A DNA stretch of 64,000 bases from Risungbinella massiliensis (GTDB lineage Bacteria; Bacillota; Bacilli; Thermoactinomycetales; Thermoactinomycetaceae): assembly GCF_000942395.1 (NCBI RefSeq), contig NZ_LN812102.1:1152816-1216815 (forward strand). Direction: 5' to 3'. The translations under genes were made by a program, and so were the position numbers. The notes beneath the pieces are model-generated. The model made no database searches, was not told the DNA's origin, and saw only the letters and a list, made by a program, of their open reading frames with translations. Of the stretch, positions 34,781-43,977 are shown one piece after another. Numbering within the stretch: the stretch's first letter is position 1; each line of letters starts with the position of its first letter.

Positions 34781-36454
34781 TCACGAAATCAATCGAAGTT
34801 TTCCATTGATTACATGAGCGATTTTATGATGAGAAGGACGAGGCTGAGAAAGATCCAGCTTATGGGTCACTTCTATCACAATTTTATTCTCTTGCCATGT
34901 TTGAATTCTCTCGTCTACTTTCCCTGCAGTAGCTTTATCGAGTGCTGAAGTAGCTTCATCGAGAAGTAGAATAGGAGCAAAATGTAATTTTAAGAAAGCT
35001 CTAGCTAACACTACTCGTTGACGTTGCCCTCCAGATAGATGATCCATTGGAGTCTCTAGTCCTTGTGAAAGAATACCTAGAGGAAGCCCCAACTTTTCAA
35101 GCTCTTGAACGGCTTGCTCTTTGGTAATTCCTTTTACCATTTGGAGATTGTCCCAAATGGTACCTGTCTTGTAGGAACACTCTTGATTTACATAAGCAAT
35201 TAACTGGTTTATCTCTTTCCTACTAAAAGAACTGTGTTGAATATGATTAATTTCCATCTCTGTCTCGCCAATTTCAAATAGATAGAGAAACTTTTTTAAT
35301 AACGTACTTTTTCCTGATCCCGATGGGCCGATAATAAAAAGTCGCTCTCCTGGATAGATTATCACTTCATCCATACGAACAGAGTCAACTTGGGTGAGTT
35401 GGATCTCCCGGTTGAAAACCTTTTTCTTCCGTATGGGAAGTTTCTTTACCTCTTGAATGTGCCCTTTTAACTCTTGGTAACAAAACATTACCTCTACTAG
35501 TCGGTCGATGGAATAGTAGAAATTTGCAATCAAGAAGATAAAGCCTACCATTGCGCTCATTTCCATATGCCCAGATGGAATCAAAAATAGTAGTCCTCCA
35601 AATATAGCAATTAACTTACCACATTGATTGAGCAAGGATGTCGAAACAACTTGTTTTACATTGTTCCATTGATAGCTGCTTTCCAATTTTAGAGCCTTCG
35701 CAGCTAAATCGTGGTAATTTTTTACTTCTTCATCTTCGTATTGAAATTGTATGATAAGTTGATCGTCTTTTAGGATTTGGCGAACTTTTAAGCTCTCTTC
35801 TATCCATATTTTACTTCGTTTTATGGCTAGCTGAGCGCTTTTTCTCCTCATGAAAACAACGAAGAAAACACAGACTGCCAATATTAACGTACACAGAGTC
35901 AGTACAGAGGAGATTGCGAGCATTGCAAATACATAAAAAAAGGACCGCATCGATTCCAGTATAAATATAAATACTTTCTCTGCTACATTGGTAAAAGCCA
36001 AAAAAGCATGTTCAAAACTTTCTTTCTGTCCCTGGTCTATTGATTCAGATGAATGAAGAATATTACCTAATATCTTTTCCTTGATGCTAACAAGTGTATA
36101 CCTGGAGATATATTCAAAGTGTCTGGTTGCGATAGCATTTGTTGCATCTGAAGAGAAATATACCAATACCATGATGATTCCGATAATTACTCGGTCCGAT
36201 GTTAGTCCTGTTACATCAAGTGAAATGGTAATTGAAAATAGCTTTTCAACGTGCGAGATCATATCGGTGATCCACCATTGAAAGTAAGCAATAAACTCAT
36301 CTAGAACCGTTTTATTACCTAACAAGGAAGCAATAAAAGCCTGAAATGCCTTGGCAATTCCAACAGACAAGTATCCTGCCAAGATGGTACTAATCAGAAC
36401 AAGAAACCCCAACATTGGTAAAGATCGAAAAATAGTTCCCATCCACTTACGCAT
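34781..36454 (-). CDS. ABC transporter with fused membrane and ATPase domains
   Basis: A half-size exporter of about 557 residues. The N-terminal part has about six hydrophobic helices (for example MLGFLVLISTILAGYLSVGI and VIIGIIMVLVYFS). The C-terminal ATPase has IIGPSGSGKST (Walker A), YVNQECSYKTGTIWDNL (Q loop), LSGGQRQRVVLARA (signature), ILLLDEATSALD (Walker B) and VIEVTHKLD (H loop, His kept). The start at 36454 lies 8 bases from AAAGGGG. The membrane part is diverged from typical MsbA/bacteriocin exporters. Peptide or lipid export is likely; substrate unknown. A palindrome just upstream may control it. Confidence 0.85.
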   Translation of the reverse strand: MRKWMGTIFRSLPMLGFLVLISTILAGYLSVGIAKAFQAFIASLLGNKTVLDEFIAYFQWWITDMISHVEKLFSITISLDVTGLTSDRVIIGIIMVLVYFSSDATNAIATRHFEYISRYTLVSIKEKILGNILHSSESIDQGQKESFEHAFLAFTNVAEKVFIFILESMRSFFYVFAMLAISSVLTLCTLILAVCVFFVVFMRRKSAQLAIKRSKIWIEESLKVRQILKDDQLIIQFQYEDEEVKNYHDLAAKALKLESSYQWNNVKQVVSTSLLNQCGKLIAIFGGLLFLIPSGHMEMSAMVGFIFLIANFYYSIDRLVEVMFCYQELKGHIQEVKKLPIRKKKVFNREIQLTQVDSVRMDEVIIYPGERLFIIGPSGSGKSTLLKKFLYLFEIGETEMEINHIQHSSFSRKEINQLIAYVNQECSYKTGTIWDNLQMVKGITKEQAVQELEKLGLPLGILSQGLETPMDHLSGGQRQRVVLARAFLKLHFAPILLLDEATSALDKATAGKVDERIQTWQENKIVIEVTHKLDLSQPRPSHHKIAHVINGKLRLIS

Positions 36455-36506
36455 ACATTTTTCCCCTTTCGGGAACACCAGTGTTTATGCGCAAGTGAAC
36501 GGAACC

Positions 36507-36540
36507 CCGAACACAATGCACAAAAACACATTGTGTTCGG
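36507..36540. promoter_or_regulatory. Perfect 12-bp inverted repeat upstream of the ABC gene
   Basis: CCGAACACAATG and CATTGTGTTCGG flank a 10-base spacer, about 50 bases before the ABC exporter start. No clear T-run follows in the direction of that gene, so a repressor operator is more likely than a terminator. No regulator gene is adjacent. The remaining sequence to 36752 shows nothing else I can support. Confidence 0.5.
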
Positions 36541-36752
36541 TTTATTTCGAATACTTTTGTATCTTATCATAGTCGGTTCATTAATGACAATGATTTTCAA
36601 TATCATTAAAAAGCTACTTGGGTAATTGCCAATTCCAACTAGAATCCATGCTTTTAGATACGGATATAGCTCCGAAAAGCAGTCTTAGAGTTTCTATTCT
36701 GCCGTTAAAAAAGGAAGGGAGTTTTGGGAAACATCCATTTTGCATCCTAATA

Positions 36753-37193
36753 CTAGCTTGAAGAAACATTGTTTTCATCCGATCTGTCTTTTGGTTTCCG
36801 GCATAAAATCCAACATCCTAGCAGATACGTAATCCCAGGAACACTAAAACTTATTGTCAGCAATATTGTTACTGTTGTTACTGAATTGATTACTGAATAA
36901 GTTACTAAATTAGAATTTATCAAATCATGAATCCCTAATATGCTTAGAATTGAATTAATGATCCCTAAGAAAAAAATATAATAGATCCATCCTCTTTTTG
37001 CTTTTCTAATTTGGTATAGAGCAATCCATGCAATGAAAAAAGGGATAAAATATATAACAATTATTGGATGAAATTTAAACTCCAATTTAGTCAAATAAAC
37101 GAACAGGAAAGGCAAACCTAAAACTGTGGATGTTTGTACTAGATTCCCAGTAAATATCAAGAAAAACCATGATTTATTTTTCATATAATTCAC
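36753..37193 (-). CDS. Hypothetical membrane protein (146 aa)
   Basis: Four hydrophobic segments are visible (FFLIFTGNLVQTSTVLGLPFL, IIVIYFIPFFIAWIALY, IYYIFFLGIINSILSILGI and TVTILLTISFSVPGITYLLG) with a polar C-terminus (RKPKDRSDENNVSSS). GTG start, 6 bases from GGAG. No family recognised. It follows a 64-residue membrane protein gene on the same strand, and the two may form a unit, perhaps an immunity or transport pair with the downstream ABC gene; that is inference. Confidence 0.6.
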   Translation of the reverse strand: MNYMKNKSWFFLIFTGNLVQTSTVLGLPFLFVYLTKLEFKFHPIIVIYFIPFFIAWIALYQIRKAKRGWIYYIFFLGIINSILSILGIHDLINSNLVTYSVINSVTTVTILLTISFSVPGITYLLGCWILCRKPKDRSDENNVSSS

Positions 37194-37257
37194 TTTTATC
37201 TCCCTCTCTTTTTCTTTCCGTTCTTGTTACTTTGATTCCATAAGGCAATCCAACTTA

Positions 37258-37452
37258 TTACAAATGATAAAAAAATGTTACCGAAAATTCTACCCCTACC
37301 ATAATCAACAGTGCTCTATAATCAATTGGATCACTCGATAATAGAAACGACAACAACGTTGGAAACACCATAATAAGACTGACATATAAACCGATCTTCG
37401 CTGCTTGTTTTGTGTAGTTTGTTTTCTTTGTATCTTCCACCTCGTTTTTCAC
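37258..37452 (-). CDS. Small membrane protein (64 aa)
   Basis: GTG start with an AAAGGAGG site 7 bases away, the strongest ribosome-binding site nearby. A charged N-terminus (MKNEVEDTKKTNYTKQ) precedes two hydrophobic helices (AAKIGLYVSLIMVFPTLLSFLL and ALLIMVGVEFSVTFFYHL). It ends abruptly after the second helix, so it may be truncated relative to a longer ancestor, but the frame is clean. Function unknown. Confidence 0.55.
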   Translation of the reverse strand: MKNEVEDTKKTNYTKQAAKIGLYVSLIMVFPTLLSFLLSSDPIDYRALLIMVGVEFSVTFFYHL

Positions 37453-37486
37453 AATAAATCCTCCTTTCAGATAACTATTTATCTAG

Positions 37487-39223
37487 TTATCTCTTAGCCG
37501 CAGGATAGAGAACCTTTTTATTTTTCACGTCATATATACCTTTAGGCGTACACCGAATGTAGGGAAGATGCGTCGCAGAGAAAAACAGCAAGGTAAAAGC
37601 AGGATCGGCATAGGCATATCCTCTTTCTCTAAGTAACATTTTTAGTTCTTTTTCTTCTTCTATTAATTCTTCTACCTCTTTAGCAGACATAAGCCCTTGT
37701 AAAGACAATGCCATCTCATAAATGATCTTTCCTTGTTCTACAATAACAATCCCGCCGCCCATTTCCTTCATTCGATCAAAGGCGAGCAACATATCTTCCT
37801 TCTGGTTTCCTATTAGCAAGATATCTCCTGTCCCAGAATAGGAGCTGGCAAATCCACTAAGCTGATTGGCGAATCCCTTTACATGTGTGTTCACTCGCCA
37901 CTTACCTTTTCGATCTACCATCACAAAAAAACATTCATCGTGTTCGAGTTCACCAGAAGGATAGGATCTGATGGAATATGGTTTGGTAATAACATCATTG
38001 ATCAATTTGATCCCTACTGATATCTCGCACTCTAAGTCTGACATATCTAGCTTCCAATCAAGTTTCATAGAACCTAAACCATATTGATCCCAATCAACAC
38101 CAAATGTATCTTCCATCGCTAGGCCATCCCGTTTTACCCATTTCCCTTTTGCCAGGACCGACACAGGTACCGGATCTGTTTCACTTTGAAGAAAATTGAT
38201 ATTGGCTACTCTACCAGTGGCAATATTTCCGTGTAGATGTTCCATATGGTAATAGCGTGCTACGTTGATCGTTGCCATGTTGTATGCATCGATAACGGGC
38301 ACACCTTGTTCCAGTGCTATTTTAATCATTGCATCGATCATCCCGTTCTCGTAAAAGGAAGGATGCGAGCCATCTGTTGTAAAGAAGAACTTGTCGTAAT
38401 GATAGATTCCCAGTTCGTGAATCTCTCGTAAGATGTTGGCTAGATCTGGCCGAATGGACGAGTTGCGAAGCGATACAGTATATCCTTGCATCAGTCGAGA
38501 CAATACTTCGTTTCCTGTCATCGCTTCATGGTCACAATCAATACCAAATAGCATCATCTTGGCAAGTGTTTTCTCGGATGCCCCTGGAAAATGACCTTCT
38601 ATTTTCTTTCTTCTTCGCTTTGTTTCCTGTACCCAATGAAGCATTTTTTGATCACCAGATAACAGTCTAGGCCAGCCTGTTAGTTCTCCCCCTTGAAACA
38701 CGTCCGCGTGTGCTAGCCAAGCTTTCACTTCACGATCTGTAAAGATCTGATCCTCATTTCTTAGCTCTGTCTGGGCATCAAAACGACACCACCAATACAT
38801 GCTAGCTGGGATATTTCGAAGCTCTTCTAGCAACGAAAAAGCTTCTTCTTTTCCCAGAAGCATAAATAGGAGAAGATTATCTTGGATCAAGGTAGTGGTT
38901 CCTCGATACGATGCGAAACGTGCAAAAGTACATGGATTATATAACTGGTAAGGATGAGCATGAGGTTCGATATAACCGGGAACTAGCAAAAGTCCTTGGC
39001 AATCCACGATCTCACAACGATCTAAATTATCTGGAACTTTGTCGCCTACATAGACGATTCGATCATCATAAATCCAGATGTTTGCTTGCATCCATTTACG
39101 TAATGCTTGGTTCAAGTACGTCGCATTTTTTAACAGGATATGTGGGGATTTCTTTCCATCTAATACCTCAACCTGATCACGTAGTTGTTCATTTGTCCAT
39201 CTATATCGTTGTTCTAGCAACAT
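37487..39223 (-). CDS. yerA: Adenine deaminase-like amidohydrolase (YerA type)
   Basis: A 578-residue metal-dependent hydrolase of the adenine deaminase group. LLLVPGYIEPHAHPYQLYNP carries the HxH metal motif. GHFPGASEKTLAKMM, DCDHEAMTGNEVL and FFTTDGSHPS contain the other expected metal and substrate residues, and a C-terminal adenine-deaminase domain follows (from about 430, with GFANQLSGFASSYSGTGDIL). The length agrees with Bacillus YerA. ATG at 39223 is 5 bases from GGAGG and is preferred to the ATG four codons earlier. Nearby nucleoside phosphorylase and ECF transporter genes fit a purine or nucleoside salvage setting. Confidence 0.88.
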   Translation of the reverse strand: MLLEQRYRWTNEQLRDQVEVLDGKKSPHILLKNATYLNQALRKWMQANIWIYDDRIVYVGDKVPDNLDRCEIVDCQGLLLVPGYIEPHAHPYQLYNPCTFARFASYRGTTTLIQDNLLLFMLLGKEEAFSLLEELRNIPASMYWWCRFDAQTELRNEDQIFTDREVKAWLAHADVFQGGELTGWPRLLSGDQKMLHWVQETKRRRKKIEGHFPGASEKTLAKMMLFGIDCDHEAMTGNEVLSRLMQGYTVSLRNSSIRPDLANILREIHELGIYHYDKFFFTTDGSHPSFYENGMIDAMIKIALEQGVPVIDAYNMATINVARYYHMEHLHGNIATGRVANINFLQSETDPVPVSVLAKGKWVKRDGLAMEDTFGVDWDQYGLGSMKLDWKLDMSDLECEISVGIKLINDVITKPYSIRSYPSGELEHDECFFVMVDRKGKWRVNTHVKGFANQLSGFASSYSGTGDILLIGNQKEDMLLAFDRMKEMGGGIVIVEQGKIIYEMALSLQGLMSAKEVEELIEEEKELKMLLRERGYAYADPAFTLLFFSATHLPYIRCTPKGIYDVKNKKVLYPAAKR

Positions 39224-39764
39224 ATATTCCTCCATTTAAAAGAAATAGGTTCGTACACTATTTTATAAAATAGACTCGTTATTTGTCTCAACCCGAGCAC
39301 ATACGAGGTTGATGCGAATCCGTATCCAATCTGAATGTTTCCAAAAGATAAGCCCTCCTAGCTATACCAGAAGGACTGATCTTTTTTATATGCAATGTAT
39401 AGTGAATCCTATTGATGAAATTAGAGTGACTTTAAAGAGAACATAAATGGAGTGTTTTGTACTAGTTTTCTGGTAACACGGTGAGTTGGGATAATAAAAA
39501 AATTGAGATTAGTGAAAGAGCGATGATCGCAATAAAAGCAACCAATAATAATTTTTTTAAAATAGGAATCTTCCCTATTATCGTATATAGCTTGTTGCAT
39601 AAATCAAAGTTAGATATAGGCGCCGCTTATACTCTGCTCCGGCTCCCTACCGCTCATAGCCGCATCTCCAAAGGGGAAAACCTCTGGCTTTAGGCTCATT
39701 ATGCAACATGCTCGGTATAGATTTAACCTAATACAATGGGATATCTTCTCTATTTAGCATATAA
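39224..39764. other. Intergenic region containing MITE copy R3
   Basis: A plus-strand frame from 39481 (SWDNKKIEISERAMIAIKAT) has protein-like composition but runs into the MITE at 39589 and lacks a good ribosome-binding site. It could be the front of a small gene cut by the repeat. The rest is AT-rich and featureless to me. Confidence 0.35.
39589..39712. repeat. MITE-like repeat, copy R3 (124 bp, inverted)
   Basis: The reverse complement starts AGCATGTTGCATAATGAGCC, identical to R1 for the first 60 or so bases. It then lacks about 35 bases of the R1 interior and ends TTTATGCAACAAGCT. Here both terminal repeats match almost perfectly. Confidence 0.8.
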
Positions 39765-40553
39765 TCACCCTCGTGCTCTTACAAATTCCTCCACCGTCAA
39801 AAACGTCTCCTCATATCCTAGCTTATGCCCCAGCTGCGTAATATAGGGTGGTTCCACATGAGCCTTTGCAAGGAGCACTCGCTCAGAAAAAACTTCTCGT
39901 GTATCTCCATCTAGAAGTACTTTTCCTTGGTTCAATACAATTGTTCGCTCAAAGTTCTCCGCCACAAAGTCCATATCATGAATGATTGTCATCACTAGTT
40001 TTTGTTGGTCTCTTAGACTTTTGATGATCTGTTTGATTTTTTCTTTTCCAGCATGGTCCTGGGCTATAGTCGGTTCATCCAAGATGATAATCGCTGGGTC
40101 CATCGCGACGATGGATGCGATACAGAGAAGCTTTTTATCTGATAGGCTCAGATCTTGTGGGTTCTCTTCTACGCTATCTTCTAACCCTACCATTTCGAGT
40201 GCTTGAAGAGCTTTTTGTTTAGCTGTTTTCGCATCCATTTTGATGTTGAGCGGGCCAAATAGGACTTCATCTAAAACATTCCCTTTAAAGATCTGATCGT
40301 TCGGATTTTGGAATACCAATCCGATTTGCTTGGCTAGTGCGGCAACGGTAGTATCTTTTATATTTTGGCCTTGGATCAGGATATCTCCAGTACTTGGTTT
40401 GAGTAGGCCTTTCAGCAACTTCACCAAGGTTGTTTTCCCTGCTCCATTTTGTCCAATGATTGCAGTCGAGCGTTGATCCAAATCGAGGGTGATATTTTGG
40501 AGGATCTGCTTACCTTCTTGATAGGAAAAGGATAGATTCTTTACTTGGATCAT
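39765..40553 (-). CDS. ECF transporter ATPase, second subunit
   Basis: A 262-residue ATP-binding subunit of an energy-coupling-factor importer. Motifs: IIGQNGAGKTTLVKLLKGL (Walker A), FQNPNDQIF (Q loop with the ECF-type NPNDQ), LSLSDKKLLCIAS (signature, LSxSD in place of LSGGQ), IIILDEPTIAQD (Walker B) and TIIHDMDF (H loop). The signature loop lacks the usual GGQ, which in EcfA pairs may mark a non-canonical site. It follows the first ATPase gene by 67 bases, with AAGGAG before the ATG. It partners EcfA1 and EcfT. Confidence 0.88.
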   Translation of the reverse strand: MIQVKNLSFSYQEGKQILQNITLDLDQRSTAIIGQNGAGKTTLVKLLKGLLKPSTGDILIQGQNIKDTTVAALAKQIGLVFQNPNDQIFKGNVLDEVLFGPLNIKMDAKTAKQKALQALEMVGLEDSVEENPQDLSLSDKKLLCIASIVAMDPAIIILDEPTIAQDHAGKEKIKQIIKSLRDQQKLVMTIIHDMDFVAENFERTIVLNQGKVLLDGDTREVFSERVLLAKAHVEPPYITQLGHKLGYEETFLTVEEFVRARG

Positions 40554-40620
40554 GATGATTCTCTCCTTAAGTACTATAACTATATGCCACTCATAATCTT
40601 GATCAGACTCGCTCCGTTAT

Positions 40621-41466
40621 TCAAATTTTGTGAGAGGCTAATACCTTAGATGCCTCATCAAGAGTGACCGGATACGAAGAGGAATCCACATTTTTCGCAT
40701 TTAGCTCTTTACACACCCTAGTATAGATGGGAGCTTGTACTCCATAGTCTGCTAGGTCATCACGGGAAAAGACATTTGCCGGAGTATCCCAATCGATCAA
40801 TTTTCCTCGATCAAGTAGGGCAACTCGGTTGCAGTATTGGGCGATTTTTTCCATCTTGTGCTCTACCATCACGACAGTCATGCCTTCTTGGCTCAGGCGC
40901 TGAATCGCTAGAAATACTTCCTCCGATCCTTTTGGGTCTAGCTGGGAAGTAGGCTCGTCCAACACAATGACCTCTGGTTTCATTGCGATCATACTGGCGA
41001 TTGCCATTCGTTGCATCTGTCCACCAGATAAATCAAATGGATTGCGATCCTTTAATTCGGAGATATGGAGTAGATCTAGTACATAGTTAATACGGTCGAT
41101 CATTTCGCTACGGGTTAGTCCCATATTTTCCAACCCAAATGCAACCTCTTCATAAACGGTTAACTTGGAACCTGTTACTTGGGTGAACGGATTTTGAAAG
41201 ACGATCCCCACTTTTAAAGATAGCTCGCTGATCGAACTATGTTTTACCTCCACCCCATCGACAATCACCTTGCCCCCATAAGCCCCTTGGTAAAAATGGG
41301 GGACTAGTCCTACTAGAGCCTGACAAAGGGTGGATTTACCTGATTGATTGCGACCAACAATGCCGACCATCTCTCCTTGTTCTATTTCCAATGAGAGATC
41401 ATGGAGGGCTAATGTTTCCGAACCTGGATACTTGTATTTCAAATGTTCGATGACAATTTTTTTCAT
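40621..41466 (-). CDS. ECF transporter ATPase, first subunit
   Basis: A 281-residue ATPase with IVGRNQSGKSTLCQALVGL (Walker A), FQNPFTQVTGSKLTVYEEVAFGL (Q loop), LSGGQMQRMAIASM (canonical signature), VIVLDEPTSQLD (Walker B) and VMVEHKMEKIA (His switch). The ATG at 41466 overlaps the ecfT stop as ATGA, showing tight coupling; GGAGG lies just upstream. With the other ATPase it forms the asymmetric motor of the importer. The substrate is set by the S component at 42352-42957. Confidence 0.9.
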   Translation of the reverse strand: MKKIVIEHLKYKYPGSETLALHDLSLEIEQGEMVGIVGRNQSGKSTLCQALVGLVPHFYQGAYGGKVIVDGVEVKHSSISELSLKVGIVFQNPFTQVTGSKLTVYEEVAFGLENMGLTRSEMIDRINYVLDLLHISELKDRNPFDLSGGQMQRMAIASMIAMKPEVIVLDEPTSQLDPKGSEEVFLAIQRLSQEGMTVVMVEHKMEKIAQYCNRVALLDRGKLIDWDTPANVFSRDDLADYGVQAPIYTRVCKELNAKNVDSSSYPVTLDEASKVLASHKI

Positions 41467-42230
41467 GAGATAACCCTCCAAACGACTGCCAACACCACTA
41501 GTAACACCAGTCCCCCCTGTATCAGGTGACTATAGGCATAGCTTTTTTCTTCATGTAAATAGGTCTTTTGTCCACTGGCATTGAACCCTCGTACTTCCAG
41601 TGCCATCGCTCGTTCTTTTGTTTGGATGAGGGAATTCAACACCACAGGGCCGAGCAACGGGAGGAATGCTTTCATTCGTACCCATAGATTCCCTTCGGTC
41701 TCCATTCCTCTGGAACGCTGTGCATCCGTGATTGTCCCCATAGTAGACATCATCTGTGGAATGATCTGAAAAACAGATTGAAGTACATAGCCGAATCGTG
41801 GAGAGAGTCCTTTGCGAACTAGTGACTCTACTAAATCAGATGGCTTGGTCGTGAGAACCAGGATCATAAAAGCCCCAACGATATTGATCACTCTCAGCGA
41901 GATCAACAGAGCATAAAGTAGCCCTTCTTGATAAAAAACGAGTGATCCTAGTGAAAAAAGAGGGGTGGTGTTCCCCTCATAGAATAAACTTTGAATAATA
42001 AGGACAGTAGAAAGAACCAAGAGAACAAAACCATAAATCGGGAGACTTTTCCAAAAAACCTTTGCCATTACTAATAAAGCAATACTCATCATGGAACAAA
42101 CCAAAGCAATAGAAATCATAGGCAAAATGATCGGAACTGCAATCGCAAAAAGAATATAAACGATTTTACTGATTGGATCGATCCGATGTACAAATGAATC
42201 TCTTTCCACAAATAAACTAATCGATTTCAA
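41463..42230 (-). CDS. ecfT: ECF transporter transmembrane coupling protein EcfT
   Basis: A 255-residue membrane protein (CbiQ/EcfT family) with five or six hydrophobic helices. The DAQRSRGMETEG segment and ERAMALEVRGFNASG supply the two Ala-Arg-Gly-like coupling motifs that contact the ATPases. The start is TTG with AAGAAGG upstream. The gene sits between the S component and the ATPases, the usual ECF order. Confidence 0.88.
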   Translation of the reverse strand: MKSISLFVERDSFVHRIDPISKIVYILFAIAVPIILPMISIALVCSMMSIALLVMAKVFWKSLPIYGFVLLVLSTVLIIQSLFYEGNTTPLFSLGSLVFYQEGLLYALLISLRVINIVGAFMILVLTTKPSDLVESLVRKGLSPRFGYVLQSVFQIIPQMMSTMGTITDAQRSRGMETEGNLWVRMKAFLPLLGPVVLNSLIQTKERAMALEVRGFNASGQKTYLHEEKSYAYSHLIQGGLVLLVVLAVVWRVIS

Positions 42231-42351
42231 AGATGTCGCCTTCTTTCTAGCAACTCTGTTTTAATTATAGGCGATACTCACTCCGAGAAACTTGATCAAA
42301 GTCGCTCCCTAGATCAAGGTTCTCTCCGTATACTAAAAATGGTTCTCTAAA

Positions 42352-42957
42352 CTAATCCAGAGACTCTAATTTGTTCTCATTGCGGTAAAGCTGTTTGACG
42401 TTGTTAGGAAGACCTCTAAAAATAGCATAGCTTGCGAGAACCGTAATCACTTTATCTGGCAGATCGACTACTAACTCATCTAAGAAAGAAGCTAGCCATA
42501 CAGACCCTGTATTTGCCATCACGATCGCAAAGAGCCCATCACCCCAGATATTCCCTGTTTGTCCACCCCAGAATGCCACGTTGAGCGGCGTAGAGATAAT
42601 TACTGCAGTGATTCCCACTGCTAGTCCAACTACTACTGCTTTGGACCAACTGGAAATCCATCCCTTATATGTCATCACACCAGCTACTAGTCCAATAAAC
42701 ACACTCGTAATCCCATAAACAAAAGAAATCGGGTCCATTGTCAGTCCATAAATGATGTTATTTACAGCACCAGCAATCGCCCCAATAACCGGACCAGCTA
42801 ACATACTGGCTAGAATCGTACCAATTGCATCGAGCCAAAGTGGCAGTTTGAGAACCCCTGCAAATAGCTTCCCAATATAGTTGATCCCAACTGCAACTGG
42901 AATCAATACCAGAGCAGCAGTAGAAAAACGAAATGACCACATACTATTTTTTTGCAT
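42352..42957 (-). CDS. ECF transporter substrate-binding S component
   Basis: A 201-residue integral membrane protein with about six hydrophobic helices. AALVLIPVAVGINYIGKLFA, LPLWLDAIGTILASMLAGP and IGAIAGAVNNIIYGL show the helix-1 small-residue pattern and the GxxxGxxxN helix common to S components. An AGGAGGGG site precedes the ATG. The upstream gene is a nucleoside phosphorylase and an adenine-deaminase-like gene lies beyond, so a nucleoside or nucleobase substrate is a reasonable guess, not a demonstrated one. Confidence 0.75.
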   Translation of the reverse strand: MQKNSMWSFRFSTAALVLIPVAVGINYIGKLFAGVLKLPLWLDAIGTILASMLAGPVIGAIAGAVNNIIYGLTMDPISFVYGITSVFIGLVAGVMTYKGWISSWSKAVVVGLAVGITAVIISTPLNVAFWGGQTGNIWGDGLFAIVMANTGSVWLASFLDELVVDLPDKVITVLASYAIFRGLPNNVKQLYRNENKLESLD

Positions 42958-43040
42958 TCCAAACCCCTCCTGTAATCGCTTTCAGTTTACATTTCCACTA
43001 ATATACAACGATAGAGAAGAAATATAGAATAGGCTGTTTT

Positions 43041-43107
43041 TATTGTTGAATTAACCCAAGTTAAGCGTAGGCTCGCCTCTAGCTTTGGGTTCATTATGCA
43101 ACATACT
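43041..43107. repeat. MITE-like repeat, short copy R4 (67 bp)
   Basis: Ends are TATTGTTGAATTAA and TTATGCAACATACT, with TTAACCCAAG near one end pairing with CTTTGGGTTCA near the other. It is a deleted relative of the longer copies, between the phosphorylase and S-component genes of one operon. Confidence 0.6.
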
Positions 43108-43113
43108 CTATTG

Positions 43114-43857
43114 TTATTTATCTTGACTATAAGCCACAAGCGTCTCTAACGCAGTAACAATCATATTTTCTTCTCCCTGCGCAGTCGTATTTTGCTGATC
43201 TACATAATCGTTGATCCCTGATTCCAAGTCACCCTCTGACTCGACGACTACATTTAAAATAGAAGCCACTTTTACCTTACGTAGTCCCCCAATCACAAAC
43301 AAAGCAGAAGTCTCCATGTCAGAAGCTAGAACACCTTTATTCCCCCAGTATTGGTCAATCTGTTCTTCTTCATCAGTATAAAAACTATCATGACTTCTCA
43401 CGATTCCGCAGTGATAGGACACATCCAATTTTTTAGCAGAGTCGACCATTCGAATGTATAGCTCTGGATCTGGTATAGCAGGGTACCCTTTTTCGATGTA
43501 GGCAACCGATGCTCCATCATGGCGTACGGCACCAGCTGCTAAAATTAGATCTCCTAACTTAATATGTGGTTGTACTGTTCCGCAGCTTCCAATTCGAATC
43601 ATGGCTTTGACACCAACATTTTTTAATTCCTCTACTGCTATGCCGGCAGATGCACCACCGATCCCTGTCGAGGTAACAAGGAGCTTGACCCCTTTATACC
43701 AACCAACGACTGTTTTATACTCGCGATGGTAGGCAACTTCCTGAGCATTTTCTAGATACTTTGCTACTTTCTCTACTCGACCAGGATCACCTGGTAATAG
43801 AGCGTACTCTGCTGCCAGTTCACTGCTAATCCGGATATGTGGTTGTACGATTTCCAC
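43114..43857 (-). CDS. Nucleoside phosphorylase (uridine phosphorylase type)
   Basis: A 247-residue NP-I family enzyme that would cleave a nucleoside with phosphate to base and ribose-1-phosphate. ALLPGDPGRVEKVAKYL (phosphate binding), VTSTGIGGASAGIAVEEL, MIRIGSCGTVQP and VLASDMETSALFVIGGL (ribose/base site, MET motif) are typical. GTG at 43857 lies 6 bases from AAAGGAGGA and aligns with the usual QPHIRIS start; the frame is open further upstream. It heads the ECF transporter operon. The uridine/purine preference cannot be settled by eye; family resemblance is closer to uridine phosphorylase. Confidence 0.85.
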   Translation of the reverse strand: MEIVQPHIRISSELAAEYALLPGDPGRVEKVAKYLENAQEVAYHREYKTVVGWYKGVKLLVTSTGIGGASAGIAVEELKNVGVKAMIRIGSCGTVQPHIKLGDLILAAGAVRHDGASVAYIEKGYPAIPDPELYIRMVDSAKKLDVSYHCGIVRSHDSFYTDEEEQIDQYWGNKGVLASDMETSALFVIGGLRKVKVASILNVVVESEGDLESGINDYVDQQNTTAQGEENMIVTALETLVAYSQDK

Positions 43858-43977
43858 CCTACTCCTCCTTTCTGTATCATCCACCTTCTGTCTAGAATAT
43901 AGCATCAAAAAGGGTAGGGTGGGTTGCTATTTTTCGTTTTGAATTATTAGTTTTTAATATGGGGAAAAAAGCCACCT

